A DNA stretch of 64,000 bases from Staphylococcus argenteus. Lineage in GTDB: Bacteria; Bacillota; Bacilli; Staphylococcales; Staphylococcaceae. Below, one piece after another: positions 44,800 to 54,579 of this stretch; position 1 is the first letter of the stretch, and each line of letters opens with the position of its first letter. The notes beneath the pieces are model-generated. The model did not search any database, was not told where the DNA came from, and worked only from the letters and a program-made list of their open reading frames with translations. Where the stretch lies: NCBI RefSeq assembly GCF_000236925.1, contig NC_016941.1, forward strand, positions 1,550,001-1,614,000, read 5' to 3'. A program made the position numbers and the translations under genes.

Positions 44800-46020
44800 T
44801 TATTTAATAATCATATTTAAAAATTCATCACTAATTTCATAAATTGCTGGTCTACTTTTAATTTTAACTAAATACTGATTGTATTTTTTTATTGTGTTAT
44901 TAATTTTAACTCTACTAACACCCAATATGTTTTCTATATCGATTAAAGATAATCTATTCCTTTTATTACCAAATAATTTATCCATTGATAAGAGATATAA
45001 ACATTCATAGTCAACCTTTTTATAATGATTTGATAAACAGCGTGTTAATTTTTCAGTTGCATTCATTTTAGGTACTAGATCATCGAGTATCCTATCTTGT
45101 CCCACAATTAATAAATCAAGCATAATTTCTATAAAGCCTGTCAAATCACCACAATTCAAGTGATTTGAAGCATTTATAAATGCTTTATAATATTTTGATT
45201 TATTTCTATTAATTACATACGAAAATGTCAATGCAGTATAATTATCGTAATAGTCACTTAAAAGTTTTGCTATTATAAATCTTCCAACTCTACCATTACC
45301 ATCATAAAACGGATGAATGTATTCAAACAGATAATGACTAGCCATAATTTTAAACGGTTGAGGTGCATCAAAATATTTTAAAAACGTCAGCATTTCACCG
45401 ATATATTCAATAATTTTGGTTTCTGGTTCTAAGCCTACATGCATATACTTATTCGTCGATGCATCGTGCACACCTACAAAATTTTTACGGAATAAATTCC
45501 CATCTAACTTATCTTGTTCATTAATTTCTCTAGAAACTAATTTATCATAAATTTCTCTAATATCTTTAACACTATCAACTCTTATTTTCTGACTATGTTC
45601 TATTTCTTTATATTGGTCTACTAGTCCTCTAAACTTTAAAAATTCTGATGATTTATTATTTAGTGCATGTGCAATTTCTTTTTTTGTACTAAATACATTT
45701 TCAATTTCATTAGTACTTTGTAATTCATCAATTAATAAATCATTAAAATATTGTTCTCTAACTGCATGCGGTACAGAATTTAGTGCACTATCGATTCTTC
45801 TACTGTTTAACGAAATTAATTCTTGCTTTTTAGATAAATTTTTAGTAACCATGAAAAACAATGGATATTTTTTATCTACTACCTTTTTTCCATTTACCAT
45901 AGGCGTGATATTGATATTAGTATTGAATGAGGCTAAGGAATTAAATCTTCTTTTATACTCATCTTTCATTTTGCTTTCATTGTATTCATGAAAAATACTT
46001 TTTAAAGTTCTAAAGCTCAT
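44800..46020 (-). CDS. Fic-family protein with N-terminal inhibitory helix and C-terminal winged helix
   Basis: The 406-residue protein has the complete Fic active site HPFYDGNGRVGR (about residues 236-247), expected to transfer AMP or another phosphate-containing group to a target hydroxyl. TNEIEN (about 103-108) matches the inhibitory (S/T)xxxE(G/N) motif, so it is a self-inhibited (class II) Fic protein without a separate antitoxin. The last 70 residues (LSLIDIENILGVSRVKINNTI) look like a winged helix. The ATG at 46020 follows GGAGGG at 8 nt; the upstream TTG is too close. The gene is monocistronic and flanked by 32-bp repeats. Its target is unknown. Confidence 0.88.
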   Translation of the reverse strand: MSFRTLKSIFHEYNESKMKDEYKRRFNSLASFNTNINITPMVNGKKVVDKKYPLFFMVTKNLSKKQELISLNSRRIDSALNSVPHAVREQYFNDLLIDELQSTNEIENVFSTKKEIAHALNNKSSEFLKFRGLVDQYKEIEHSQKIRVDSVKDIREIYDKLVSREINEQDKLDGNLFRKNFVGVHDASTNKYMHVGLEPETKIIEYIGEMLTFLKYFDAPQPFKIMASHYLFEYIHPFYDGNGRVGRFIIAKLLSDYYDNYTALTFSYVINRNKSKYYKAFINASNHLNCGDLTGFIEIMLDLLIVGQDRILDDLVPKMNATEKLTRCLSNHYKKVDYECLYLLSMDKLFGNKRNRLSLIDIENILGVSRVKINNTIKKYNQYLVKIKSRPAIYEISDEFLNMIIK

Positions 46021-46166
46021 ATTCAATACCCTCCTTATGTAAAAATGTGTTTTTTGAGATAAAAATCAATTTTCAATATATTTGATAAATTTTATCATGC
46101 TTATACTCTAAAAACTATATAAACAGAAAGCTTCCTAATTAACACGAATATTTTATTTCCACACAA

Positions 46167-46198
46167 CAAAAAAGCAGCACACGAAACATGTGCCACTC
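46167..46198 (-). terminator. Terminator of the pxp-acc operon, copy B of the 32-bp direct repeat
   Basis: It is identical over 32 bases to 44688-44719 and again forms the hairpin plus T-run on the minus strand (stem 46173-46183 with 46187-46197). It lies 110 bp after the NRAMP-like stop. Confidence 0.8.
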
Positions 46199-46307
46199 AC
46201 TATCATTTCTCTTGTGAAGTATTAAAATAAAATTCTAAAAATCAAAATATAGCTTAATCTTTAAAATTAACTTCTTGTAAAGTTACACCCTAAAACAATA
46301 AGTCATT

Positions 46308-47540
46308 TTAAAACAACTGGAGCACTTCTTTAAATGAAAAGATACCTGTCAATATCGTAACAAGTACCGCTACGATACCAAAGATAAACATCCAGTTCGG
46401 ATGTTTGTAATCACCGACAATTGATTTCTTTTTACTAGCGATTAATATCGCACCTAACGTAATAGGCAATATCCAACCATTGATCGCTCCTGCAATAATT
46501 AATAAACTGATTGGTTTTCCAATGAATAAGAAAATCAAAGTTGAAATTACGATAAATACAATTACAATCAAATTACTCTTTTCGTTAAATGATTTATGAA
46601 GTGTTTTTAAAAATGTCGCACTAGTATATGCAGAGCCAATCACGGATGACATAGCTGCAGCAAACAATACAATACCAAAAATATTTTTACCAATTGGTCC
46701 AATAGCATGTTCAAATACAGATGCAGGTGGATTGTCAGAACTTAGTGTAACACCTGTTACTACAACTCCTAAAACTGCTAAGAATAATAATGTTCTCATA
46801 ATACCAGTTGTCAAAATACCAGCAATTGCTGATTGATTTACAAAAGGTAAATATTGCTTACCTTTAATGCCCGAATCTAAAATACGATGTGCACCTGCAA
46901 ACGTAATGTAACCACCTACAGTTCCACCAACTAGAGTAATAATTGGCAATACTAATTTCATTGGATGCTCTGGCGCAAAGGTATGCACAAAAGCATCCCC
47001 ATAAGGCGGATTAGAAACAAACATTACATAAGCGACAACTAATATCATCACAATACCGAGAATCATAGAAACAATGTCCATAATTTTTTGTCCACTTTTA
47101 CTTACAAAGATTAATATGGCAAATATTGCAGTAATTGCTGCGCCCCATTTTACATCTAATCCAAAAATGGCATTTAAACCTAAACCCGCACCTGCTATAT
47201 TTCCAATATTAAATGCAAGACCACCAAATGCAATTAAAATCGAAATTACAGTACCTAATCCTGGAATAACTTTATTTGAAATTTCTTGTCCCCTTAAGCC
47301 AGTCACTACTAAAATACGCCAAATATTGATTTGCGCACCTATATCAATAATGATTGATAATAAAATTGCAAATGCAAAACTAGCAAAAAATTGCGATGTA
47401 AACACAGCAGTTTGTGTTAAAAATGCCGGTCCAATAGCAGAAGTTGCCATTAAGAATACGGAACCTAATAATAACCTTTTATGATTTTTAGTAAATTCAA
47501 AGTCACTTCCATGCTGTTTATTTTTTAAATTTCTCCCCAT
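46308..47540 (-). CDS. NRAMP-like transporter lacking the metal ligands
   Basis: This 410-residue membrane protein has about eleven segments and belongs by overall sequence to the NRAMP (COG1914) family. The first segment starts IGPAFLTQTAVF like NRAMP GPGFL, but the metal-binding DPGN is replaced by TSQF (48-51). The segment-6 MPH is replaced by GGY (209-211, within VGGTVGGYITFAG). It is therefore unlikely to carry Mn or Fe. It resembles B. subtilis YcsG, which also sits with the pxp (ycsF-kipI-kipA) genes. Operon position 11 bp after pxpA suggests uptake of 5-oxoproline or a related compound; this is inference. Confidence 0.85.
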   Translation of the reverse strand: MGRNLKNKQHGSDFEFTKNHKRLLLGSVFLMATSAIGPAFLTQTAVFTSQFFASFAFAILLSIIIDIGAQINIWRILVVTGLRGQEISNKVIPGLGTVISILIAFGGLAFNIGNIAGAGLGLNAIFGLDVKWGAAITAIFAILIFVSKSGQKIMDIVSMILGIVMILVVAYVMFVSNPPYGDAFVHTFAPEHPMKLVLPIITLVGGTVGGYITFAGAHRILDSGIKGKQYLPFVNQSAIAGILTTGIMRTLLFLAVLGVVVTGVTLSSDNPPASVFEHAIGPIGKNIFGIVLFAAAMSSVIGSAYTSATFLKTLHKSFNEKSNLIVIVFIVISTLIFLFIGKPISLLIIAGAINGWILPITLGAILIASKKKSIVGDYKHPNWMFIFGIVAVLVTILTGIFSFKEVLQLF

Positions 47541-47551
47541 GTTTTAGCCCC

Positions 47552-48304
47552 CTATAAGGATTGAATATCAATGCCTTCTTTCGTTAATATTTTTCTTATT
47601 TTCGATACAAAATCTAAAGCATGAGCACCATCACCATGCACGCAGATTGTATCTGCTTGTAACGTTATTTCTTTGTTGTTTTTCGAGATGACTTTATTTT
47701 CTTTAACCATTTTCAAAACTTGATTTAATGCTTCTTCAGTATCAGTGATAACCGCTCCACTTTCTCTCCTACTTACTAACTGTCCATTATCCTCATAACG
47801 TCTATCAGCAAAAACTTCAGATGCTGTAATGAGCCCAACATCTTTTGCTTCAGAAATTAAGAATGAATTTGCCAAGCCAACTAAGACTAATGAGGGATCA
47901 AAGTCATAAACAGCTTGTGCAATCACTCTTGCAATCGCTTTATCTTTTGCTCCCATCTGATATAACGCTCCATGTGGCTTTACGTGACTTATTCTAACCT
48001 GATAAATTTGACAAAACCCTTGTAGTGCACCTAATTGATAAATCATCAGATTATAAATTTCATCTAAAGACATATCCATATTTCGTCTACCAAACCCCTT
48101 TAAATCAGGTAAGCCTGGATGTGCGCCTATGGCAACGTTATGTTCTTTTGCTAACTTAACAGTTTCATTTATTACATTTTCATCACCTGCATGAAATCCA
48201 CAAGCAATATTTGCACTTGTAATTAATGGAATAATTTGATGATCACCACCAAACGAATAATTTCCATATGCTTCTCCTAAATCACAATTCAAATCGACTC
48301 GCAT
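47552..48304 (-). CDS. pxpA: 5-oxoprolinase subunit PxpA (LamB/YcsF family)
   Basis: This 250-residue TIM-barrel-like protein has the family signature [12 protein letters not shown] at the N-terminus, [12 protein letters not shown] and [15 protein letters not shown]. In bacteria PxpA with PxpB and PxpC forms an ATP-dependent 5-oxoprolinase that recycles 5-oxoproline to glutamate. The older name lactam utilisation protein LamB is misleading. Its ATG overlaps the accC stop by one base, so translation is coupled. The biotin carboxylase genes inside this operon are not part of the enzyme known from E. coli. Confidence 0.93.
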   Translation of the reverse strand: MRVDLNCDLGEAYGNYSFGGDHQIIPLITSANIACGFHAGDENVINETVKLAKEHNVAIGAHPGLPDLKGFGRRNMDMSLDEIYNLMIYQLGALQGFCQIYQVRISHVKPHGALYQMGAKDKAIARVIAQAVYDFDPSLVLVGLANSFLISEAKDVGLITASEVFADRRYEDNGQLVSRRESGAVITDTEEALNQVLKMVKENKVISKNNKEITLQADTICVHGDGAHALDFVSKIRKILTKEGIDIQSL

Positions 48305-49665
48305 TATAATTCCACCCCGTTTACTATTTGGTGCTTTTCTAAAAATTTGATATCAACATCTTTCGCATCGCCATCGCAATATGCTGGATAATTTAATACT
48401 GCATATAAAAAATCTGCTGTTGTTGAAAAACCATCAATCACCATTTCATCTAATGTAACTTTTAATTTTTCAATTGCAGCAGCTCTATCACGCGCTTTTA
48501 CGATAACTTTTGCAACTAAAGAATCATAGTATGGTGATACTTGATAACCGTGATATAACAAAGAGTCAACACGTACATTAAAACCTTGAGGTAAATGTAA
48601 ACCAGTCACTTTGCCTGGCGTTGGCATAAATTTCTTTTCTGGATTTTCAGCATTAATTCTCGCTTCTATAACATGACCATTAAATCTAATGTCTTCTTGT
48701 GTAAAAGGTAGTCGGTCTTGCTCAAGTAAAAATAGTTGAGCTGCAACTAAATCCCTTTCTGCTCTCATTTCAGTAACTGTATGTTCTACTTGAATTCGTG
48801 CATTCATTTCAATGAAATAATGTGCATCTTCTGTTACTAAAAATTCTATCGTACCTGCACTTCTATAATTAGCAGCACGCGCTACCTTTACTGCATCATT
48901 ACAAATTTGTTGTCGTCTCTCTTCTGAAAGTGCCGCGCAAGGTGATTCTTCTATCAATTTTTGATTTTTACGTTGTACTGAACAATCACGCTCACCTAAG
49001 TGCACATAATTATCTTTACCATCTCCCATAATTTGCACTTCTACATGCTTTGCCACAGGAATAAAAGCTTCTACATATACACGCTCATCATCAAAATACT
49101 TTTGTCCTTCACTTTTAGCTTCTTTAAAAGCTTTTTCAAGATCTTCGGCACGTTTAACGATACGAATACCTTTACCACCGCCACCACTTGCGGCCTTAAT
49201 TACAACTGGATACCCGATATCTTTTGCAAGAGTTTCTATTTCAGAAACTTCATTGATAGCATCATTAGAACCTGGAATAACTGGAACACCAGCTCGATGT
49301 ACTGTTTGTCTTGCAGTTATTTTATCTCCCATCATTTGCATTGTTTCCTTAGTAGGACCTATAAACAAAATGTTATGTTCTTCTACAGCTTGAGCAAATT
49401 TTGTTGATTCTGATAAAAATCCATATCCTGGATGAATTGCATTTGCACCTGTTATTTCTGCAGCTGCAATTATACGGTTTATGTTTAGATAACTGTCTAA
49501 AGCATTTGCTTCACCAATACATATAGCCTGATCTGCTAAATGAACATGTAAACTTTGTTCATCACCTTTTGCATATACTGCAACAGTATCTATTCCCATT
49601 TCTCTGCAAGCACGTATAATTCTTACAGCGATTTCACCTCTGTTTGCAATTAAACAACGAAGCAT
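48304..49665 (-). CDS. accC: Biotin carboxylase subunit (second AccC-type)
   Basis: This 453-residue ATP-grasp enzyme carboxylates the biotin of BCCP using ATP and bicarbonate. The N-terminal [22 protein letters not shown] loop [27 protein letters not shown] (catalytic Glu/Arg) and the C-terminal domain are all present. Its neighbours are accB upstream and pxpA downstream; no carboxyltransferase accA/accD is here. It is therefore probably not the fatty-acid-synthesis copy. With PxpB and PxpC it would complete a urea-carboxylase-like set; see findings. Confidence 0.93.
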   Translation of the reverse strand: MLRCLIANRGEIAVRIIRACREMGIDTVAVYAKGDEQSLHVHLADQAICIGEANALDSYLNINRIIAAAEITGANAIHPGYGFLSESTKFAQAVEEHNILFIGPTKETMQMMGDKITARQTVHRAGVPVIPGSNDAINEVSEIETLAKDIGYPVVIKAASGGGGKGIRIVKRAEDLEKAFKEAKSEGQKYFDDERVYVEAFIPVAKHVEVQIMGDGKDNYVHLGERDCSVQRKNQKLIEESPCAALSEERRQQICNDAVKVARAANYRSAGTIEFLVTEDAHYFIEMNARIQVEHTVTEMRAERDLVAAQLFLLEQDRLPFTQEDIRFNGHVIEARINAENPEKKFMPTPGKVTGLHLPQGFNVRVDSLLYHGYQVSPYYDSLVAKVIVKARDRAAAIEKLKVTLDEMVIDGFSTTADFLYAVLNYPAYCDGDAKDVDIKFLEKHQIVNGVEL

Positions 49666-49678
49666 TTGTTTTCCCCCT

Positions 49679-50128
49679 TTACTTTACACGCACTAACACT
49701 TGATCATATTCAACATTTGTTCCATGATCAACTACAATTTCCACGACTTCTCCACTAACGTTAGTCGTTACTTCATTTAATACTTTCATTGCTTCAATGT
49801 ATCCTATAACATCGCCTTTATTTACTGTATCTCCAACTTTAATCTTTGGTTCAGTAAGTTCTTTACTATCTTGTAAAAAGAATGTGCCAACCATTGGGGA
49901 TTTTATTGCTTCACCTTCATCTGAATGTGTATCATTCTTGCTATCATTTTTATCGGCCACTACTGTTTCATTATCATTGTTTTGATTATGGTAATTGCTA
50001 TAAACTGATTTAGGTTGCTCTTCTGTAAAATCAATTTCAATTTCATCATCAAAGTTTTTATATTTAAATTTCTTTACATCATAATCTTTTACTACCTTTA
50101 TTATTTGTTCGATTTTTTCAATATCCAT
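49679..50128 (-). CDS. accB: Biotin carboxyl carrier protein (second AccB-type)
   Basis: This 149-residue BCCP has a short N-terminal helix region (1-35), a flexible Asn/Asp-rich linker (about 38-72), and a C-terminal biotinyl domain. In that domain the attachment lysine lies in EAMKVLNEV (canonical EAMKM, here with Val). The thumb region and the closing GTNVEYDQVLVRVK are present. It begins 1 bp after pxpC and is followed by accC. Confidence 0.92.
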   Translation of the reverse strand: MDIEKIEQIIKVVKDYDVKKFKYKNFDDEIEIDFTEEQPKSVYSNYHNQNNDNETVVADKNDSKNDTHSDEGEAIKSPMVGTFFLQDSKELTEPKIKVGDTVNKGDVIGYIEAMKVLNEVTTNVSGEVVEIVVDHGTNVEYDQVLVRVK

Positions 50129-50129
50129 T

Positions 50130-51134
50130 TTAAAAGTCCCCTTTAACTAACGTTGCTAATTTTTTAGAAGTTTGGCGCATTTTTGAAATATCAAATACTG
50201 GTGATACTAGATTTTCCTTTAAAATATCATTAAGTATAGACATTTGTTCTCGATTCTTTTTTTCTGCCTCTTGAAAAGAAAGCCATTTAAACTGTACCTG
50301 GTCTTTTGGCTTCATCTGCGCTAATTTTCCCAAGTCAAACTTGCATACAGTTGCAATTTTGGTGTATCCACCAATTGTTTGTTTATCATTCAACAAAATA
50401 ATTGGCTGTCCGTCGTTCGGTACCTGAATGCTACCTAAAGCAACTGGTTCTGAAATAATATCCGCATGGTTAATTGGCGCAACATTTTCACCTTCCAAGC
50501 GATAACCCATGCGATCTGATTGTTCCGTTATTGTATATGGAAGATTTACTAGTTTTTTTATAGCTTCTTCTGAAAACGACTCAATTTGCGGCCCCTTAAG
50601 TATGTGTATAATATTGTTTTCTGGAAGTAAATTTACGTTAATACACTTACCAATATTTTCTTTAAAATGTTCGTTCATATTTATAGTAATACAATCATTC
50701 GAAAGCAAAGTTCTACCTTTATATCCACCTATACCACTTCGAGTATGTGTCGCATAACTCCCAGCAATTAAAGGAACATTAATCGGATTACCAAATGTGA
50801 TATATCCACGCGCGCCTTCTGTGATTTGACCTATTTTTAAAATATCTCCTTTATTTACAAATATGACTGTATACATCGGAATCGACTCACAATTAAGTGT
50901 CGCATTTACAGTACCACCAGTAAGTGCAATTGTATTTTGTGTATTAAACTGAATTGTCGGTCCTATCACAGTATATTCAATTGCAGGTCCTTCGTTCCCA
51001 ATTAAAGACTGTGCAACTTTAAAACTAGGCTGATCCATAGCACCTGCGCCAGAAAATCCTACATGTTCAAAACCACTTCGCCCTTTATCTTGTATCGTTG
51101 AAAATAAACCAGGTTGTAAGATTTTAATAGTCAA
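50130..51134 (-). CDS. pxpC: 5-oxoprolinase subunit PxpC (KipA/AHS2 family)
   Basis: This 334-residue protein is of the AHS2/KipA family, the same domain that forms part of the carboxyltransferase of urea carboxylase. Signatures are ILQPGLFSTIQDKGRSGFEHVGFSGAGAMD at the N-terminus (written here across residues 5-34), GNEGPAIEYT, SDRMGYRLEG and PNDGQPIILLNDKQTIGGY. It starts at a TTG (51134) that overlaps pxpB by 11 bp, with GGTGA about 8 nt before it. KipA in B. subtilis was first described as counteracting KipI at the sporulation kinase KinA. Confidence 0.9.
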   Translation of the reverse strand: MTIKILQPGLFSTIQDKGRSGFEHVGFSGAGAMDQPSFKVAQSLIGNEGPAIEYTVIGPTIQFNTQNTIALTGGTVNATLNCESIPMYTVIFVNKGDILKIGQITEGARGYITFGNPINVPLIAGSYATHTRSGIGGYKGRTLLSNDCITINMNEHFKENIGKCINVNLLPENNIIHILKGPQIESFSEEAIKKLVNLPYTITEQSDRMGYRLEGENVAPINHADIISEPVALGSIQVPNDGQPIILLNDKQTIGGYTKIATVCKFDLGKLAQMKPKDQVQFKWLSFQEAEKKNREQMSILNDILKENLVSPVFDISKMRQTSKKLATLVKGDF

Positions 51135-51861
51135 TTTCTGTCACCACCAAATCAGCAAAGTTAAACTTATCTTCAGAAATGTTTTTTTCTATTTGTTTAT
51201 ATTGTTTTTCATCAATTTCATAAAAATGAATCCAATCACCAGCTTCATATAAAGTCATTGGGTTACGTTTACTATTAAAAACTGTAACTGGAGTTCGTCC
51301 AATAATTTGCCAACCACCTGGGGAATCAAGTGGGTATAATCCTGTTTGATTGTTCGCAATACCTACAGAGCCAGCTTTTATTTTAAGCCTTGGTTCACTA
51401 CGTCTAGGTGTATGTAGAGATTCATCTAAACCACCTAAATAAGGAAATCCAGGCATAAAACCCAGCATATATATTAAATAAGGTCTACTTGTATGTTTTT
51501 CAATAACCTGTTTAGTTGAAATCTGATTATACTCTGCAACTTCTTCAATATCTGGACCAAACATCCCACCATAGAGAACAGGTATTTTAATAATACGTTT
51601 ATGCTGATTCACATCAATAATATTTTTATCATTGAATTTTGTAAGTTCTAAATTTTCAATTAATTTTGAAGCTGTTATAGCTTGATCATCAAAATAAATT
51701 AAAATAGCACGATACGATGGCACAATATCTTGAATCTCTGAAATATTTTTTTCACTTATCCAACGCATCATTGACATGACATTATGATAAGTTACTTCAG
51801 TTATTTCATTTTTAAAATAAATCATGATTGTTTGCTCGTTAATAAATCTTATATCCACATT
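51124..51861 (-). CDS. pxpB: 5-oxoprolinase subunit PxpB (KipI/AHS1 family)
   Basis: This 245-residue AHS1/KipI protein has the conserved IPVLYGGMFGPDIEEVAEYN, GFMPGFPYLGGLD, TPRRSEPRLKIKAGSVGIA and DSPGGWQIIGRTP. The GTG at 51861 lies 7 nt behind GGGGG, whereas the longer TTG start would precede that binding site. It is the first gene of the operon pxpB-pxpC-accB-accC-pxpA-NRAMP-like. A 15-bp inverted repeat (GTATC/GATAC) lies about 50 bp upstream. Confidence 0.9.
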   Translation of the reverse strand, partial: NVDIRFINEQTIMIYFKNEITEVTYHNVMSMMRWISEKNISEIQDIVPSYRAILIYFDDQAITASKLIENLELTKFNDKNIIDVNQHKRIIKIPVLYGGMFGPDIEEVAEYNQISTKQVIEKHTSRPYLIYMLGFMPGFPYLGGLDESLHTPRRSEPRLKIKAGSVGIANNQTGLYPLDSPGGWQIIGRTPVTVFNSKRNPMTLYEAGDWIHFYEIDEKQYKQIEKNISEDKFNFADLVVTEIDY

Positions 51862-52105
51862 AAATCCCCCTTCGTATTGCAACAAAACACTATTGAATAC
51901 CTTTTCATTGTATCACTGCGATACCCGAGTTGTTTAATAAGTAATTATAATCGTATACAATAACAAATGATAATCAATTATTTTGAATAATTATCGTTTA
52001 CTTTAAAAAACAAAGTTAAGTAGTGAACATAAACCATCTTTTCTTTAAATTATTATCCACCGGACTGACCAAGTTAGTCTTATGCCTTCGCAAGAAACAC
52101 AGCAC
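51862..52105. other. Promoter region of the pxp-acc operon
   Basis: It contains TATAAT on the minus strand near 51946-51951 with a poor -35, the inverted repeat at 51910-51924, and an AT-rich block (51965-52000). No gene is seen. Confidence 0.4.
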
Positions 52106-52154
52106 AAAAAAAGACTACGGCCAACGTATGTTTAACATACATCAATCGTAGTCT
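52106..52154 (-). terminator. Terminator of the trmR-greA operon
   Basis: AGACTACG (52112-52119) pairs with CGTAGTCT (52147-52154), with an inner GTATGTT/AACATAC stem and a run of seven T on the minus strand. Confidence 0.88.
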
Positions 52155-52172
52155 AAATAAATTTATTACTAA

Positions 52173-52649
52173 TTATTGAATTTTAACAATCTTAACGTTC
52201 ATTTCTCCACCATTCGGTAAAGGTACACGTACTTCATCATCTAACCCTTTACCAATTAATGCTTTAGCCATAGGTGATTCGTTAGAAATTTTGCCATTAA
52301 AAGCATCAGATTCTGCTGAACCTACTATTTGGTAACTTTCTTCTTCATCACCTGGTAGTTCAACAAATGTTACAGTTTTACCAATTTGAACAACATTGTT
52401 ATCGCCAGTATCTTCAATGATTAATGCATTTCTTAACATATGTTCAATACGTTGAATATCTTGTTCTATAAATCCTTGTTCATCTTTTGCTGCATCATAC
52501 TCAGAGTTCTCTGATAAGTCACCAAATGAACGTGCTACTTTAATTTTTTCTACTACTTCTGGACGTTTTACCGTTTTTAATTCTTCTAATTCACGTTCTA
52601 GTTTTTCATAACCCTCTTGAGTCATTGGGTATTGCTTTTGATTTTCCAT
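52173..52649 (-). CDS. greA: Transcript cleavage factor GreA
   Basis: This 158-residue protein rescues backtracked RNA polymerase by stimulating RNA cleavage. The N-terminal coiled coil (about 8-75) bears the acidic tip [15 protein letters not shown]. The C-terminal FKBP-like domain includes [17 protein letters not shown]. It is the last gene of the operon and lies 27 bp after udk. Confidence 0.97.
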   Translation of the reverse strand: MENQKQYPMTQEGYEKLERELEELKTVKRPEVVEKIKVARSFGDLSENSEYDAAKDEQGFIEQDIQRIEHMLRNALIIEDTGDNNVVQIGKTVTFVELPGDEEESYQIVGSAESDAFNGKISNESPMAKALIGKGLDDEVRVPLPNGGEMNVKIVKIQ

Positions 52650-52676
52650 AATGTCATCTTCCTTTACTGAGTTATA

Positions 52677-53300
52677 CTATTGTTTACTAACTAAAGATTG
52701 AATTTTCGTTGTCATGATATCTATTGCAACTTTATTGCTACCACCTTCAGGAATAATTATATCAGCATATTTCTTCGTTGGTTCAATAAATTGGTCATGC
52801 ATAGGTCTAACAACACTTAAATATTGATTGATTACAGAATCCATTGAACGACCGCGTTCCTTAGTATCTCGTGTTAAACGACGTAATATTCTTAAATCAG
52901 CATCTGTATCAACATATATTTTAACATCCATCATATCACGTAATACCTTGTTTTCTAAAGCAAAAATACCTTCTACGATGATAACATCTTTAGGTTTAAA
53001 ATCAATGGTAATGTCACTTCTTGTATGACTAGCATAATCATAAGTAGGTACTTCTACTGCTTTGCCACTTTTTAAATCTTTAAGATTTTCAATTAACAAA
53101 TCGTTATCAAACGCAAACGGATGGTCATAATTGGTTTCTAGTCGCTCTTCGAAAGTCAAGTGCGTCTGGTCTTTATAGTAGTAATCTTGCGCTAATAAAG
53201 CCACACTATGCCCTTCTAAATTTTTCATTATTTCATTTGTTACAGTTGTCTTACCTGAGCCTGATCCACCAGCTATACCAATGATTGTAGTAGCCTTCAT
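52677..53300 (-). CDS. udk: Uridine kinase
   Basis: This 207-residue P-loop kinase phosphorylates uridine and cytidine in pyrimidine salvage. Walker A is [30 protein letters not shown] and VEGIFAL are substrate-site motifs; [12 protein letters not shown] is the lid. It overlaps the trhP2 stop by one base. The link of udk-greA to the tRNA hydroxylation genes is a conserved Firmicutes arrangement. Confidence 0.97.
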   Translation of the reverse strand: MKATTIIGIAGGSGSGKTTVTNEIMKNLEGHSVALLAQDYYYKDQTHLTFEERLETNYDHPFAFDNDLLIENLKDLKSGKAVEVPTYDYASHTRSDITIDFKPKDVIIVEGIFALENKVLRDMMDVKIYVDTDADLRILRRLTRDTKERGRSMDSVINQYLSVVRPMHDQFIEPTKKYADIIIPEGGSNKVAIDIMTTKIQSLVSKQ

Positions 53301-54568
53301 TAGCCAATTTCCTTTCTCATCATGTTGTTTGGATATATCGGGCGATCCACTTTGATTTGAACGATTTGTAATGGATGGCGCGCCGCGTCTAAGCTGTTAC
53401 CTTCTTCATCATAAATTGCTTCTACTACTTGTGTAAATGTTTCAATTTCTGGACCAAAGAATTCAATTTCTTGACCCGGTTTAAAATTATTACGTTGTTG
53501 AATCGTCGCAATTTTTGTATCTTCATTATAATCTAATACTAATCCACAAAAATCAAATGGCGACTTTTTCGATTGTTGCTGACCAAACATTTGCTCTTCG
53601 TAACCTGGCGTTCCTTCAAAAAATGCTGGCGCAGTATCTCTATTTGCACACTTATCTAATTCAATTAACCACTCTGGGTTAATTTTGAAGTTTTCAGGGT
53701 CAGCTGCATAGGCATCAATAACTTTACGATATACTGAGACAACTGTCGCAATATAATGAATTGATTTCATACGCCCTTCAATTTTTAATGAATCCACACC
53801 TATATCCATCATTTGAGGAATAGATTCGATTAATTTTAAATCTTTAGGACTCATCGCAAATGGTGTTACCTCACCTTGATTATAAAATACATCAAGTTCA
53901 CCGTTATCATCAACTTCTAATAGTTCATAATCCCAACGGCAACTTTGACAACATCCACCACGATTCGAATCTCTTGCAGTCATATGATTACTTAATGTGC
54001 ATCTACCTGAATAAGCAATACACATCGCACCATGGATAAATGCTTCAATTTCAATGTCAACTTTTTCTTTCATTTCACGCATTTCCATTGCGCCTGTTTC
54101 ACGTGCTAGTACAACACGATCTAATCCTTCTTCTTTCCAATACTCAACAGCTTTGTAATTTGAAAGTGATTGTTGTGTTGATAAATGAATTTCAAGATTT
54201 GGTGCAACTTCTTTACAAGTTTCTATAATTAATGGGTCTGCAACAATAATACCTGTTGCGCCAGTTTTTTCCAAATTACGTAAATATGTTTCTAAACCTT
54301 CAATGTTCTCATCATGTGCAATTATATTCGTTGTTACATAAATTTTAGCACCGTAACGATTCGCAAATTCAACACCTTCAGCTATTTCTTCCATTGTGAA
54401 ATTATCAGCATTAGATCGTAACCCGTATTCTTGGCCACCTAAAAATACCGCATCTGCACCATAATGAACAGCAATTTTTAATTTTTCTAAGTTACCTGCT
54501 GGTGCTAATAATTCTGGTTTCTTCATAACTGTTTTAGGAGTTGATTTAATCTCTTCTATTGTTTTCAT
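53300..54568 (-). CDS. trhP2: tRNA U34 hydroxylation protein TrhP2 (peptidase U32 family)
   Basis: This 422-residue U32-family protein (B. subtilis yrrO) works with TrhP1 in prephenate-dependent formation of 5-hydroxyuridine at tRNA position 34. The family block [16 protein letters not shown] with [13 protein letters not shown] provides the conserved cysteines for an iron-sulfur cluster. The C-terminal beta-barrel domain (about 335-420) is the U32 extension. Older annotation as a collagenase-like protease rests on weak evidence. It is followed by udk with a one-base overlap. Confidence 0.88.
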   Translation of the reverse strand: MKTIEEIKSTPKTVMKKPELLAPAGNLEKLKIAVHYGADAVFLGGQEYGLRSNADNFTMEEIAEGVEFANRYGAKIYVTTNIIAHDENIEGLETYLRNLEKTGATGIIVADPLIIETCKEVAPNLEIHLSTQQSLSNYKAVEYWKEEGLDRVVLARETGAMEMREMKEKVDIEIEAFIHGAMCIAYSGRCTLSNHMTARDSNRGGCCQSCRWDYELLEVDDNGELDVFYNQGEVTPFAMSPKDLKLIESIPQMMDIGVDSLKIEGRMKSIHYIATVVSVYRKVIDAYAADPENFKINPEWLIELDKCANRDTAPAFFEGTPGYEEQMFGQQQSKKSPFDFCGLVLDYNEDTKIATIQQRNNFKPGQEIEFFGPEIETFTQVVEAIYDEEGNSLDAARHPLQIVQIKVDRPIYPNNMMRKEIG

Positions 54569-54579
54569 GATTATCCTCC

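Noticed and set aside
46308..47540. Calling the NRAMP-like gene a manganese transporter (mntH)
   Set aside because: The metal-binding motifs of helices 1 and 6 are absent and the operon context is oxoproline metabolism.
51938..51998. AT-rich sequences resembling Fur or PerR boxes upstream of the pxp operon
   Set aside because: Half-sites match only partly and the symmetry breaks on inspection. In such AT-rich DNA this is expected by chance.
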